From Dehalococcoidia bacterium (GTDB lineage Bacteria; Chloroflexota; Dehalococcoidia; Dehalococcoidales; RBG-16-60-22), in NCBI GenBank assembly GCA_011192005.1, contig DUFB01000086.1:1-35152 (forward strand): a stretch of DNA of 35,152 nucleotides. Reading direction: 5' to 3'. Below, piece after piece: positions 1-8,486 of this stretch. Each line of letters begins with the position of its first letter. Within the stretch, counting starts at the first letter, position 1. The notes below the pieces were generated by a model. It saw only the letters and a list, made by a program, of their open reading frames with translations. It was not told the DNA's origin and made no database searches. Made by a program: the position numbers and the translations under genes.

Positions 1-1
1 T

Positions 2-190
2 CAGTCAGAAAACGGGGTTGTTCACAGTATCCAGTTCGAGAAATTTACACTCATCGAGGAATCAATAACAAGAGCAATCAGCTGGGGATCCCTCGGAATC
101 ATTATCGGCGGAACCTTGATTGTATTGTTAACGGTGTTAGCGGTAGTGATTTATCGCCGACGCGATATGCTTCGAGGATATGTCGAATAA
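2..190 (+). CDS. C-terminal fragment of a membrane protein
   Basis: The window opens inside this gene, in the frame starting at base 2. The visible 62 residues end with one strongly hydrophobic helix (GIIIGGTLIVLLTVLAVVIY), a basic RRRD turn and a short tail. This looks like the last transmembrane segment of a polytopic protein with a cytoplasmic C-terminus. An ABC-2 type permease would end this way, but no diagnostic motif is left to prove it. The next small membrane gene starts 10 nt after the stop, so the two are probably cotranscribed. Confidence 0.7.
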   Translation, partial: QSENGVVHSIQFEKFTLIEESITRAISWGSLGIIIGGTLIVLLTVLAVVIYRRRDMLRGYVE

Positions 191-200
191 CAGGTAGTTA

Positions 201-497
201 ATGCTAAAGTGGTTCCGGACAACTGAAAACAGACAATTATCAATGCGGCGGCGGCTGAAGTTCACCACTGTTGTACTTATCAGCCAGATGCTGCTCATAG
301 CACTGGCTATTGCCTGGCTTGTCCACATGATTGTCATCGCTGCGTACGGAGCAGTCTACTTCATACAAAGAGACCCGCTTGTACTCTGGATAGAAATCAG
401 CGCTTCATTGATTATAACCCTGTTTGCCGTCTTCGTACTCATTTTACAGATAAAAAGGCTGGGTGAAAGGCGAAGAAACGACAGGGATATGACCTAA
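201..497 (+). CDS. Small two-helix membrane protein, unknown function
   Basis: This 98-residue protein has a basic N-terminus (RRRLK), a first transmembrane helix at about residues 22-53, a short linker, and a second helix at about residues 62-83. It ends in a charged tail (KRLGERRRNDRD). The layout suggests an N-in/C-in hairpin in the cytoplasmic membrane. It follows the previous membrane-protein gene by 10 nt, so it may be a subunit or accessory of that protein. I do not recognise a family. The shadow ORF on the other strand (137-337) is not credible. Confidence 0.6.
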   Translation: MLKWFRTTENRQLSMRRRLKFTTVVLISQMLLIALAIAWLVHMIVIAAYGAVYFIQRDPLVLWIEISASLIITLFAVFVLILQIKRLGERRRNDRDMT

Positions 498-563
498 ACT
501 AGCCTCTTGATATGCCCCTTCAGTCTCATCACGAGTTCTGTCCGCCAATAGCCGCATCTCTTT

Positions 564-1367
564 TTACAGGAAGGCGATCGCCAGAATACCTATCAGCACA
601 CAATATATTGCAAAGGGGTATAAACGTCTTTTACGCAGGTAAGCCAGGAGGAACCTGATGGCAGCATATCCGGAAATGGCAGCGGTGAAAAATCCCATGA
701 CCAGGGCGGGGGCTTCGGCGGATACGTTACCAGATTCAAATAATTCTACCAGATTGGCCAATCCAGCTCCGAGAATAATGGGTATTGCCAGGATAAAAGA
801 GAAACGCGCCGCCGCCTCTCGGGAAAGTCCGCAAAAAACCCCGACGGATATGGTGGTACCGCTACGGGATAAGCCCGGCGAAATCGATGCTGCCTGCCCT
901 ATGCCGATGATAAGCCCGTCCCACCAGGTGATATCCGTAAAACCTCGCCGGTACCTGCCCAGAATATCGGCCAGAACCAGCAACAGAGCCGTGGCCAGAA
1001 GAAAGCCGCCGACGGCTCTAGGCTCGGAGAAAAAGGATTCAAAGGTGCTTTCCAGAAACACTCCCGCCAGAACACCGGGTATCGTGCCTACTACTATCCA
1101 CCAGGCTATTCGGGACTCAACCGTTTTCATGGGTTGCCAGCCCCACAGACCCTTCCACCAGGCGACGATAAGAGTGCCCACGTCACGCCAGAAAACCGCT
1201 ATGACGGCTATCAATGTGGCGAGGTGGACGGTAGCATCGAATACAAGAGTCGGGGAGTCCCAACCAAGAGCTGCCGGTAATAACACGAGGTGACCGGAAC
1301 TACTTATCGGCAGGAATTCGGTCAGACCCTGTACTATACCCAGGATGAAAGCCCTGATTAGTGTCAC
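564..1367 (-). CDS. uppP: Undecaprenyl-diphosphatase UppP (BacA family)
   Basis: The 267-residue integral membrane enzyme dephosphorylates undecaprenyl diphosphate to recycle the lipid carrier used for peptidoglycan and surface polysaccharides. The two family signatures are present: EFLPISSSGHL near residue 18 and SPGLSRSGTT near residue 163. About eight hydrophobic segments are seen and the length is normal. The start is a GTG preceded by AAGAGG at 5 nt spacing. It is transcribed away from the operator-controlled operon at 1600. Lipid-carrier recycling fits the neighbouring exopolysaccharide genes, but this is also a housekeeping function. Confidence 0.95.
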   Translation of the reverse strand: MTLIRAFILGIVQGLTEFLPISSSGHLVLLPAALGWDSPTLVFDATVHLATLIAVIAVFWRDVGTLIVAWWKGLWGWQPMKTVESRIAWWIVVGTIPGVLAGVFLESTFESFFSEPRAVGGFLLATALLLVLADILGRYRRGFTDITWWDGLIIGIGQAASISPGLSRSGTTISVGVFCGLSREAAARFSFILAIPIILGAGLANLVELFESGNVSAEAPALVMGFFTAAISGYAAIRFLLAYLRKRRLYPFAIYCVLIGILAIAFL

Positions 1368-1499
1368 GAAAGCCTCTTGAAACCAGCGGTGTGCCTAACC
1401 ATTAATGTGAATTGTATCATTTCATCAGGCCAGTAACAAGGTTATCCTCGTTATTCGTGTCTACCGTCCCGGGGGATTTTCAACCTAGTAATATATAAT

Positions 1500-1557
1500 T
1501 TTTACCAAATTCTTACATAATTGTGACTTGCATCTTACGTAAATTGCCTAGTATATT
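1500..1557 (+). promoter_or_regulatory. PhoB/OmpR-type operator array and promoter of the S26/ABC operon
   Basis: Four hexamers sit exactly 11 bp apart: TTTTAC (1500), TCTTAC (1511), TGTGAC (1522) and TCTTAC (1533). A -10 candidate follows, TAGTAT (1549) or TATATT (1552). No good -35 is present, as expected where an activator replaces it. The same arrangement precedes other genes in this window. The regulator is inferred to be the OmpR-family protein encoded at 10974-11696. Confidence 0.65.
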
Positions 1558-1599
1558 AATAATATTCCCAGTACACATGTGAGCGGAGTAGTGCACACT

Positions 1600-2103
1600 A
1601 TGTCAACAAACGCATATTGCGACAGGGATAAGATAATTGAAAAAATCTCCGTCTCACCGATTAACGGTTCCCGCGAAGTTGTGTCCGAAGGGCCTTCCTG
1701 GCGGGCGAAAAGCCGCGGTGAGAGCATGTATCCCCTGATAAAAAACGGAGATACCCTGCTTATCGAGCCAAGGAAAGCCGATGAGCTTCATCCCGGTGAT
1801 ATCGTAATATATCGTGTTCCGTCAGGCAGCTTCATAGCCCACAGATTTATAAAGAGAAACGTCTCCGGCTCATTGTTAACCAATGGTGATAGCATGCGGC
1901 AATACGATAAACTGGTGGCTGAAGAGCAGGTATTCGGAAAGGTTATCCAGATAGAACGCAATAGTAGAATCCTGAAGCTGGAAGGCAGACTGAACGGGCT
2001 TAACACACTACTCATCACATGGCTGGCCCAATACCGTGTGCCGCTGCAGATAACCATAAAAAAAATGCTGGGCAGGATTCAATGGCTTACTGGATTCCGG
2101 TAG
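1600..2103 (+). CDS. S26 signal-peptidase-like protein (Ser/His type)
   Basis: The protein has the S26 core: SRGESMYPLIKNGDTLLIEP carries the nucleophile Ser42, and GDIVIYRV followed by SFIAHRFI places His81 where the bacterial enzymes have Lys. The Ser/His arrangement is that of SipW, archaeal and ER signal peptidases. No clear transmembrane anchor is visible, unlike most of those. I chose ATG 1600 (167 aa), with GGAG 11 nt upstream, over the GTG at 1579, which has no ribosome site. Similar short S26 proteins occur next to NTP_transf_5, HprK-like and PqqD genes in polysaccharide and RiPP loci. It heads an operon, and the ABC ATPase gene begins 5 nt after its stop. Its substrate is unknown; leader removal from the peptide at 26806 is a hypothesis. 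Confidence 0.75.
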   Translation: MSTNAYCDRDKIIEKISVSPINGSREVVSEGPSWRAKSRGESMYPLIKNGDTLLIEPRKADELHPGDIVIYRVPSGSFIAHRFIKRNVSGSLLTNGDSMRQYDKLVAEEQVFGKVIQIERNSRILKLEGRLNGLNTLLITWLAQYRVPLQITIKKMLGRIQWLTGFR

Positions 2104-2108
2104 GTGCT

Positions 2109-3122
2109 ATGAACGCAGCGATAAATATCGAAAATTTAACCAAGAGATTTCCCCGGACATCCGGCTACCGCGATCTACTGCCTTTCAGACTCAGGGAGTG
2201 GGTCGAGGCGGTGAAAAACGTCAGCCTGGAGATTAGGGATGGCGAATTTTTCGGTATGCTCGGACCCAACGGTGCGGGAAAGACCACCCTGATAAAAATG
2301 CTGTGCTGCTTGGTACTGCCCAATTCGGGTACAGCCCGGGTGTTCGGACATGATGTCGCCAGAGACGCACAATCCGTAAAAGAAACGGTAGGACTAATCA
2401 GCGCCGAAGAAAGGAGTTTCTACTGGCGTCTTACCGGACGTGAGAACCTCCGGTTTTACGCCTCCCTGTACCATCTCCCCCAAAAACAGGCCAGCGCTCG
2501 CATCAACAAACTGCTGGAGCTCGTTGGTCTTGCCGACGATGGTGACACCAGATTTCAGAACTACTCCACCGGGATGCGTCAGAAACTCGCCATAGCCAGA
2601 GGCCTGCTCAGCGAACCCCGTCTCCTCTTCGTCGATGAACCAACCCGCAGCCTCGACCCCGTCAGTGCCCAGACGGTACGGATTTTCCTCAAGGACAAGA
2701 TAGCCGCCGAGGGGAAAACGGTCGTTCTGGCAACGCATAACCTGAACGAAGCCGAACAGCTCTGCGACCGCCTGGCAATTATGGACCGTGGCCATCTCAA
2801 GGCGGTGGGAACGGTCAGCGAATTACGGACCATATTTCAGACTCAGGAAGAGTGCGTGCTGGAGGTCGGTAATTACTCTGAGTCCATCCTGAACCAGCTG
2901 AGGGCTATAGATGGCGTACTCGACTGCAACCTGACGGAAACGCATGACGGTTTGGTAAAACTGAAGATGGTAATTTCAAATCGTGCGGCGGTATTACCCC
3001 ATATCATGAAGGTGACAGTGAACAGCGGTGCTGATATTATGGACTGCCAGCTGGACCCGCTGCCGCTTGAAGAGATATTCCTGCACGCCCTGCATACTGA
3101 TACGGGCAAGGAGAATGGCTAA
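2109..3122 (+). CDS. ABC-2 exporter ATP-binding subunit
   Basis: The ATPase has Walker A GPNGAGKTT, signature YSTGMRQ, Walker B LLFVDEP with a following D-loop SLDP, and the switch histidine in LATHN. It belongs to the DrrA/NatA (CcmA) group, not the KpsT/Wzm group used for capsule chains. The ORF track starts at 2019, which would overlap the S26 gene by 85 nt. I prefer ATG 2109 (MNAAINIENLTKRF, 337 aa), where homology to the ATPase fold begins, just after the S26 stop. About 100 C-terminal residues form an extra domain common in this group. It pairs with the permease that follows without a gap. The cargo could be a peptide, lipid or drug and cannot be told from sequence. Confidence 0.9.
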   Translation: MNAAINIENLTKRFPRTSGYRDLLPFRLREWVEAVKNVSLEIRDGEFFGMLGPNGAGKTTLIKMLCCLVLPNSGTARVFGHDVARDAQSVKETVGLISAEERSFYWRLTGRENLRFYASLYHLPQKQASARINKLLELVGLADDGDTRFQNYSTGMRQKLAIARGLLSEPRLLFVDEPTRSLDPVSAQTVRIFLKDKIAAEGKTVVLATHNLNEAEQLCDRLAIMDRGHLKAVGTVSELRTIFQTQEECVLEVGNYSESILNQLRAIDGVLDCNLTETHDGLVKLKMVISNRAAVLPHIMKVTVNSGADIMDCQLDPLPLEEIFLHALHTDTGKENG

Positions 3123-3926
3123 ATGTCTGTTGCGGGCGCTTTTATCAAGCGCGATTTTTCCCAGGCAATAAGTTACCGCTTCTCCTTTATGCTGCAAATC
3201 GGCGGTGTCTTCTTCAGCGTGGCCATCTTCTATTTCCTGTCAGAGCTTTTCGGAGGGGCTATCGCGCCGCAGCTTGAGGCCTACGGTGGCAATTACTTCT
3301 CTTTCGTCCTTATCGGGCTGGCCTTTACCGGGTTTTTGGGACTCTCACTTTCCAGCTTTGCTACAAGCATCCGTGAGGGACAGGTAATGGGTACTCTGGA
3401 AATAATGCTCCTCAGCCCCACCCGTCTCAGCACCATCCTTATTTGCTCATCATTGTGGGGATATGTGATGATGATATTCCGGGTGGTGCTGTACCTGGTA
3501 GTCGGAGCATTTATTTTCGGGGCTGACCTGGGTGGTGCCAACATCGGTGGAGCATTACTGATAATGCTTCTTTCTATAGCCAGCTTTACCGGATTCGGGG
3601 TCCTTTCTGCAGCACTGGTGCTTATCGTGAAAAAAGGCGACCCGGTGGCGATAATGCTCAACGGTGCATCCAGTCTGCTGGCAGGAGTGTTCTATCCGGT
3701 AGCCGTACTCCCCGACTGGCTGGAGCCAGTCTCCAAGGTCTTGCCCCTGACCTACGCTCTGGATTCCATGAGACTGGCCATGTTGCAGGGAAAATCTATA
3801 TACGAGCTCCGGTATGACATCCTGGTGCTTTTGGCTTTTACCCTTGTCCTGACACCCCTGTCTTTCCTTGTATTCAGGAGAGCTCTGAAGAAAGCCAAGA
3901 TGGAAGGAAGCCTGATACAATACTAA
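3123..3926 (+). CDS. ABC-2 type transporter permease
   Basis: The 267-residue permease has six hydrophobic segments and the ABC-2 layout, with an amphipathic N-terminus (FIKRDFSQAISYRFSF) and the conserved region FYPVAVLPDWLEPVSKVLPLTYALDSMR near the fifth helix. The ATG follows the ATPase stop directly, and AAGGAG lies 9 nt upstream inside the ATPase gene, so translation is coupled. The two proteins would form a homodimeric-type exporter in the cytoplasmic membrane. Being in one operon with an S26 peptidase and a nucleotidyltransferase suggests export of a processed product, but the substrate is unknown. Confidence 0.9.
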   Translation: MSVAGAFIKRDFSQAISYRFSFMLQIGGVFFSVAIFYFLSELFGGAIAPQLEAYGGNYFSFVLIGLAFTGFLGLSLSSFATSIREGQVMGTLEIMLLSPTRLSTILICSSLWGYVMMIFRVVLYLVVGAFIFGADLGGANIGGALLIMLLSIASFTGFGVLSAALVLIVKKGDPVAIMLNGASSLLAGVFYPVAVLPDWLEPVSKVLPLTYALDSMRLAMLQGKSIYELRYDILVLLAFTLVLTPLSFLVFRRALKKAKMEGSLIQY

Positions 3927-3952
3927 ACCAGCTAGAATAATTCAAGAGTGAA

Positions 3953-5170
3953 ATGCTACAACAAACAATGATACATAGCCAGATAGAGAATAAAGAAGAG
4001 TTTAAAAACAGGCGTTTTGTAACCGGTAAACGAGCCGCCAGGGAAATATTGCTCCTCGGTACTACTACTAGCTTATCGCCTGATAATTTAAAACGGCTGT
4101 CAAAGATTCTGGCGGGGAATGTAAACTGGGAATACCTGCTTGATCTGGCCAAATACCATGGGGTTGCTCCCCTGCTGGCACACAATCTTACCAGGTTTAA
4201 CCTCACTGACAAAGTGCCTGAAATATACGCAGAACGACTTAACCGTATCTATTCCGATAACATACATAGAAGTATTTTCCTTTCCGATGAACTTACTAGA
4301 ATCCTCTCAATATTCAATCAGAACGATATAGATGTTATCACCCTGAAGGGTACCGTTCTCGGCGAGCAACTTTATGTCAATCCAGGATTACGCACTACCA
4401 ATGACATAGATGTTCTGGTACAACCGGATAAAGTAATTCAAGCCAGCTCTCTTCTGGAAGGAATGGACTATACAAGGTACATAATGCCGAAAAAACCACT
4501 GCATCCTTTTCACCGGATATATATCAAGAAGGCAAGATTTCCGTTTATCGTGGAACTTCACTGGGATTTGCACGACCCCAAATTAGAAGTGGTCAAGCGG
4601 GAGGAAATCTGGCGTCGGGCCAGGCAATACCAGTACCAGGGAGGCAACACGATGGTACCTTCACCCGAAGATACCCTGTTATACATAGCCACAAAACTGC
4701 TGGTACACGACGAAAAGCATTTCAAACACCTTGTAGACATTAATGAGATAATCAGGAAGTACCGGAACAACCTTGACTGGGATTACATCGTCAGGACGGA
4801 GAAGTCTCTGGGAATCACCGCCATAATCTACTACGCCCTAAAATGGGCTCAAGAGCTACTGGAAGCACCGGTACCCGAATCAGTCATGAAGGCGCTGAAA
4901 CCGTCATTAACACGACGTTGTCTGATCAGCTGGCTGACCTATCACAGAATTCTGATATCACCGGAGGGCTGGACTAAAATAAACAACGAGATAAAGACTC
5001 TGGCGTACAGCCTGATGATGGGCAAGCGACGACAGGCCTTTGTCGTAATGGCGCAGTACCGGGGGTATGATAAAAGAGCAATATGGCTGAGGACACTAGC
5101 CTGGATACCGCTTGTACTTGGGGCAACCATATGGATAAATTTTCTGAATTTGTACGCTGGAAAATCATGA
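3953..5170 (+). CDS. NTP_transf_5 family nucleotidyltransferase
   Basis: The 405-residue protein matches the uncharacterised nucleotidyltransferase family PF14907. After a helical N-terminus (about residues 25-100) comes ITLKGTVLGEQLYVNPGLRTTNDIDVLV, the family core, with the metal-binding DxD as DID. A later HWDLHDP provides the third acidic region. The family has the polymerase-beta fold; its substrates are poorly known. Members recur in lasso-peptide clusters of Bacillales and in exopolysaccharide loci with HprK-like kinases and PqqD proteins, exactly the partners found at 25512-26764. It sits 26 nt after the permease. Nucleotidylation of a peptide or sugar is possible, but not shown. Confidence 0.8.
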   Translation: MLQQTMIHSQIENKEEFKNRRFVTGKRAAREILLLGTTTSLSPDNLKRLSKILAGNVNWEYLLDLAKYHGVAPLLAHNLTRFNLTDKVPEIYAERLNRIYSDNIHRSIFLSDELTRILSIFNQNDIDVITLKGTVLGEQLYVNPGLRTTNDIDVLVQPDKVIQASSLLEGMDYTRYIMPKKPLHPFHRIYIKKARFPFIVELHWDLHDPKLEVVKREEIWRRARQYQYQGGNTMVPSPEDTLLYIATKLLVHDEKHFKHLVDINEIIRKYRNNLDWDYIVRTEKSLGITAIIYYALKWAQELLEAPVPESVMKALKPSLTRRCLISWLTYHRILISPEGWTKINNEIKTLAYSLMMGKRRQAFVVMAQYRGYDKRAIWLRTLAWIPLVLGATIWINFLNLYAGKS

Positions 5171-5271
5171 GATAAAGTAGTATTGTACCCTCATAATCGA
5201 CTGGCTAATTTAATATAAGTAGTTCAAAATAAAGCTTAATCAAAAATGGTGTAATATTTCTGAAGGATAGC

Positions 5272-6303
5272 ATGAATATACGGATTTTCTTTTTATGGCT
5301 GCTAGACATCCTGGGAATAAATGCTTTGTTGAGCAGACTGAATCGCAGAAAAGTACTCATTCTCTGGTACCATGGTATTTGCGATGACAGCTTTACTCAA
5401 TTAAAGGGTTATGACGACAGGTTCATTACCAGATCATCCTTTATGAAACAAATGGAATATCTTAAAAATAAAAGTTATAACCTCATAACCATGACTGAAT
5501 TAATAAATACCATCAAGAATAACGGAGAGTTTAATAAAAATGTTGTCCTTACCTTTGACGACGGCCTGAAGAATGTTATAAAAAATGCCTACCCCATCAT
5601 GCAGGAATACAACGCCAAGGGTTGTCTTTACGTGGTCTCCGATAATACAGGAATGGATACGCTAATCTGGTCAGACCATGTGGAAACGTTAATAAATAGT
5701 CAAAAGCCGGGAGAGTTCCTGTTCTTCTTCAAAGGTAAGAAATATACTTATATTTTATCTGACATGAAATCCTACGAATATGCGATAAAAGACATTAAAA
5801 AGAAACTCCGCAGTATTACAAACAAAGAAATGCAGGAACACCTCAAACAATTTACTCAAGTCGAGAAAGAAAATCTTCCCGAAGAGTATACTCTTGCCAG
5901 CTGGGACGAACTAAAAGAACTCGACGCCGAAATACTTGAAATCGGAAGTCATACCCGAACTCATCCCAACTGTGCCAATCTAACTGATGATGTTGAGCTT
6001 GAAAATGAAATACTTCATTCAAAAGAGGAGATTGAGAATATAATCGGCCGAAAAGTCGAGCATTTTTGCTATCCCGCAGGTTCCTATAACCGGCGCGTCC
6101 TCGATGAAGTAAAAGCCTCAGGCTATCAATCAGCAGTAACTATTGAATATGGTTTTATTGATAAGCATGCAGATTTATACCGACTAAAACGGGTTGAAGC
6201 GCTTGCGTCACTGCCGATCTTTAAATCACGAGTTTCGGGAGCTTACGGAATTCTCAGGGCTTTCAGTCAAATTTTTCGCAGGCGTTCATTCCGGATAGAA
6301 TAA
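5272..6303 (+). CDS. NodB-type polysaccharide deacetylase
   Basis: The 343-residue protein has the NodB motifs in the usual order: TFDDG (motif 1, base Asp and metal Asp) near residue 98, SHTRTHP (motif 2, metal His pair) near residue 225 and YPAGSYN (motif 3). A hydrophobic stretch at residues 3-20 could anchor it or serve as an uncleaved signal. Such enzymes remove N-acetyl groups from amino-sugar polymers, usually outside the membrane. The start has GAAGGA at 6 nt spacing. The 101 nt before it lack the 11-bp operator, so it is probably read from the promoter at 1550. The gene is AT-richer than its neighbours, with many AAA/ATA codons, which may hint at transfer. Confidence 0.88.
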   Translation: MNIRIFFLWLLDILGINALLSRLNRRKVLILWYHGICDDSFTQLKGYDDRFITRSSFMKQMEYLKNKSYNLITMTELINTIKNNGEFNKNVVLTFDDGLKNVIKNAYPIMQEYNAKGCLYVVSDNTGMDTLIWSDHVETLINSQKPGEFLFFFKGKKYTYILSDMKSYEYAIKDIKKKLRSITNKEMQEHLKQFTQVEKENLPEEYTLASWDELKELDAEILEIGSHTRTHPNCANLTDDVELENEILHSKEEIENIIGRKVEHFCYPAGSYNRRVLDEVKASGYQSAVTIEYGFIDKHADLYRLKRVEALASLPIFKSRVSGAYGILRAFSQIFRRRSFRIE

Positions 6304-6371
6304 ATAGATGACCTATCATGGTCACGTGTTTTTAGAAGTAATAAATTAATGAGAAACGAGGGGCTATCAAT

Positions 6372-7646
6372 ATGAAAACAAACCTGGAAAAATCAGTGGT
6401 CTGCATCATCGGGTTGGGGTACGTGGGCCTGCCCCTAGCCGAAGCTTTTGCCAAAAGACTGCAAGTAATCGGCTACGATATTAACAGTAAAAGAATAGCC
6501 GGGTTAAGTAAGAGCCATGCCATCAATAACCTCACATTTACCGATAAACCTGCAATGATAGCCCAGGCTGACTTTATCATTATCTGCGTACCGACACCGG
6601 TGACACAGTCCAAAGAGCCTGACCTCAGCCTCGTTGAGAGTGCGGCTACTACCACCGGTAAGAACCTGAAAAGAGGCAGCATTGTTATCCTGGAATCGAC
6701 GGTATATCCCGGCGTGACCGAGGAGATCGTCAGACCGATTCTGGAAAAAGAATCTGGGCTCACATGCGGTGAGGATTTCAAGATTGCCTATGCCCCCGAA
6801 AGAGTCAATCCCGGCGACAAAGAGCATACCATCGATAAGATAGTTAAAGTTGTCTCAGGAATGGACGAGGAAACAGCCGAAATAGTGGAAAAACTTTACA
6901 GCGTCATATTCCCCAACGTATATAAAGCCAGGGATATTAAGACAGCCGAAGCCGCCAAGGTTATAGAAAATATCCAGCGCGATTTGAACATAGCGTTGAT
7001 GAACGAACTATCAGTCATCTTTGATAAGCTTAACATCGATACTAAAGACGTACTGGATGCAGCATCTACCAAATGGAATTTCCACCGCTACTCCCCCGGT
7101 CTCGTTGGCGGGCACTGCATCCCGGTTGACCCCTATTACCTGGTCCATAGAGCCAAGCAATACGGCTATAACGCGCAGGTGATTCTGGCAGGCAGAGCTA
7201 TCAACGATTCCATGGGCAAGCACGTTGCCGAGATAACCATAAAAGCCCTTAATGAAGTCGGTAAAGTTATCAAGGGCTCCAGGATTCTCATCATGGGCCT
7301 TACTTATAAAGAGAATGTACCTGATACCCGGGAAACACCCGTCAAGCAGGTAATTAAGGAACTCAGGGGATACGGTATTACGGTCTTCGGCTATGACCCC
7401 ATGCTGGATATGGCCGAAGCCGAAGAGGAATATGGTATAAAAATCCTTGATAACATGGACCAGGAAACCGGTTTCGATGGGATCATCGTGGCAGTGGCGC
7501 ATGACATTTTCATGGAATCCGGGCTAACGATAAACATCGACAAACTGGTCAAGGTAACTGGCGAAAGACCGGTATTGGTGGACGTGAAAAGATGTGTCGA
7601 CGCCACCGAAGCGCGTAAAAAAGGCTTTTACTACCGTACACTGTAA
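6372..7646 (+). CDS. UDP-N-acetylhexosamine 6-dehydrogenase (TviB/WbpO/WbpA-like)
   Basis: This 424-residue NAD-dependent enzyme oxidises C6 of a UDP-sugar in two steps to a uronic acid. It shows the Rossmann motif GLGYVGLPLA, the substrate region APERVNPGD, and the catalytic cysteine in GLVGGHCIPVDPYY. The HCIPVDPYYL form is typical of the TviB/WbpO/WecC branch acting on N-acetylhexosamines, not of UDP-glucose dehydrogenase. It could supply UDP-GlcNAcA, the substrate for the WbpB/E/D-like enzymes at 17050-19931. GAGGGG precedes the ATG. The stop overlaps the next start as TAATG. The exact sugar cannot be fixed by eye. Confidence 0.88.
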   Translation: MKTNLEKSVVCIIGLGYVGLPLAEAFAKRLQVIGYDINSKRIAGLSKSHAINNLTFTDKPAMIAQADFIIICVPTPVTQSKEPDLSLVESAATTTGKNLKRGSIVILESTVYPGVTEEIVRPILEKESGLTCGEDFKIAYAPERVNPGDKEHTIDKIVKVVSGMDEETAEIVEKLYSVIFPNVYKARDIKTAEAAKVIENIQRDLNIALMNELSVIFDKLNIDTKDVLDAASTKWNFHRYSPGLVGGHCIPVDPYYLVHRAKQYGYNAQVILAGRAINDSMGKHVAEITIKALNEVGKVIKGSRILIMGLTYKENVPDTRETPVKQVIKELRGYGITVFGYDPMLDMAEAEEEYGIKILDNMDQETGFDGIIVAVAHDIFMESGLTINIDKLVKVTGERPVLVDVKRCVDATEARKKGFYYRTL

Positions 7647-8464
7647 TGATTAAGCGATTCGCCGTAAAACGTATAGCCCTGTGCCTGACTTTTTTCCTTA
7701 TTATACTCGGGGTTATTTTCATCCTTCTCGATATACTTGATATCGCCGAGGACTTCCGGCTGCACTGGTCCACAGCGGTTATCAACACCATATTCATCAG
7801 TGTCGTTGCCGTGTTCATCATTTATTTCGCCACCAAGAATTACCTCCGTTCCAGTTCTCCGGAGACACTGGCCCTCGGGGGAGGCGCGCTGGCTTTCGGA
7901 TTCGCTATTATCCTTTACGGGTGGCTGCCGAATTCCGACCTGAATACACGCTACACCGAATACGATAGCGGTGTGTTTATAGCCTCGGCGATATACCTGA
8001 CAGGGGCTATTTTAAGTATAAATAGCCAAAACACTCCTATCCAGAAAATAGGGTTGAATATACTGAGTATCACTGCAATCTACATCGGTATTGTATTGAT
8101 TATCAGCATCCTTACCTGGCTGGCTTACAAGGACATTATAACGTTCCTCACGCATACATTTTCAGTACATTTCTCTGCCAGGGACATCGTGCAGGGAATA
8201 GCGGCTGTTTTCTGCGTGAGCGCGGCGTTGATTTACCTTAAGAAATACCGCGAGTTACGGCATGATATATATTTCTGGTATTCTCTGGGTTTGATACTCT
8301 TCGCGGCGGGAGTCATCTTCATATCCCGAGGACCGCTGGAGGGTCGGATTGCCTGGCTGGGAAGAGCAGCGGAGTATGTCAGCTATTTCTACTTTCTCAT
8401 AGCCTCACTGAGCGCCTGTAAGCAGTCGGGTGAAAAGAGAATAGCGAATAACAAGGATATCTAA
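7646..8464 (+). CDS. Multi-pass membrane protein, possible stand-alone MASE/7TM-like sensor module
   Basis: The 272-residue protein has roughly seven to eight hydrophobic helices separated by short loops, and nothing after the last helix except a charged tail (KQSGEKRIANNKDI). The pattern resembles membrane sensor regions (MASE3 or 7TM type) normally fused to a kinase or GGDEF domain, but no output domain is present. The ATG overlaps the preceding TAA by one base, so it is translationally coupled to the UDP-sugar dehydrogenase. That coupling also allows a role in envelope polysaccharide handling. I cannot name the family with certainty. Confidence 0.7.
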   Translation: MIKRFAVKRIALCLTFFLIILGVIFILLDILDIAEDFRLHWSTAVINTIFISVVAVFIIYFATKNYLRSSSPETLALGGGALAFGFAIILYGWLPNSDLNTRYTEYDSGVFIASAIYLTGAILSINSQNTPIQKIGLNILSITAIYIGIVLIISILTWLAYKDIITFLTHTFSVHFSARDIVQGIAAVFCVSAALIYLKKYRELRHDIYFWYSLGLILFAAGVIFISRGPLEGRIAWLGRAAEYVSYFYFLIASLSACKQSGEKRIANNKDI

Positions 8465-8486
8465 ATAGTCCTGCTATGGTATTCCG

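Noticed and set aside
658-1293. 211-aa plus-strand ORF
   Set aside because: It is the antisense shadow of uppP, with Arg/Pro-rich composition and no family features.
2019-2108. Longer N-terminus of the ABC ATPase given by the ORF track
   Set aside because: It overlaps the S26 gene by 85 nt and adds residues with no similarity to ABC ATPases. ATG 2109 follows the S26 stop.
5171-5271. Operator array before the deacetylase at 5272
   Set aside because: No 11-bp-spaced hexamers could be found here, so the gene is more likely read from the promoter at 1550 or an unrelated weak promoter.
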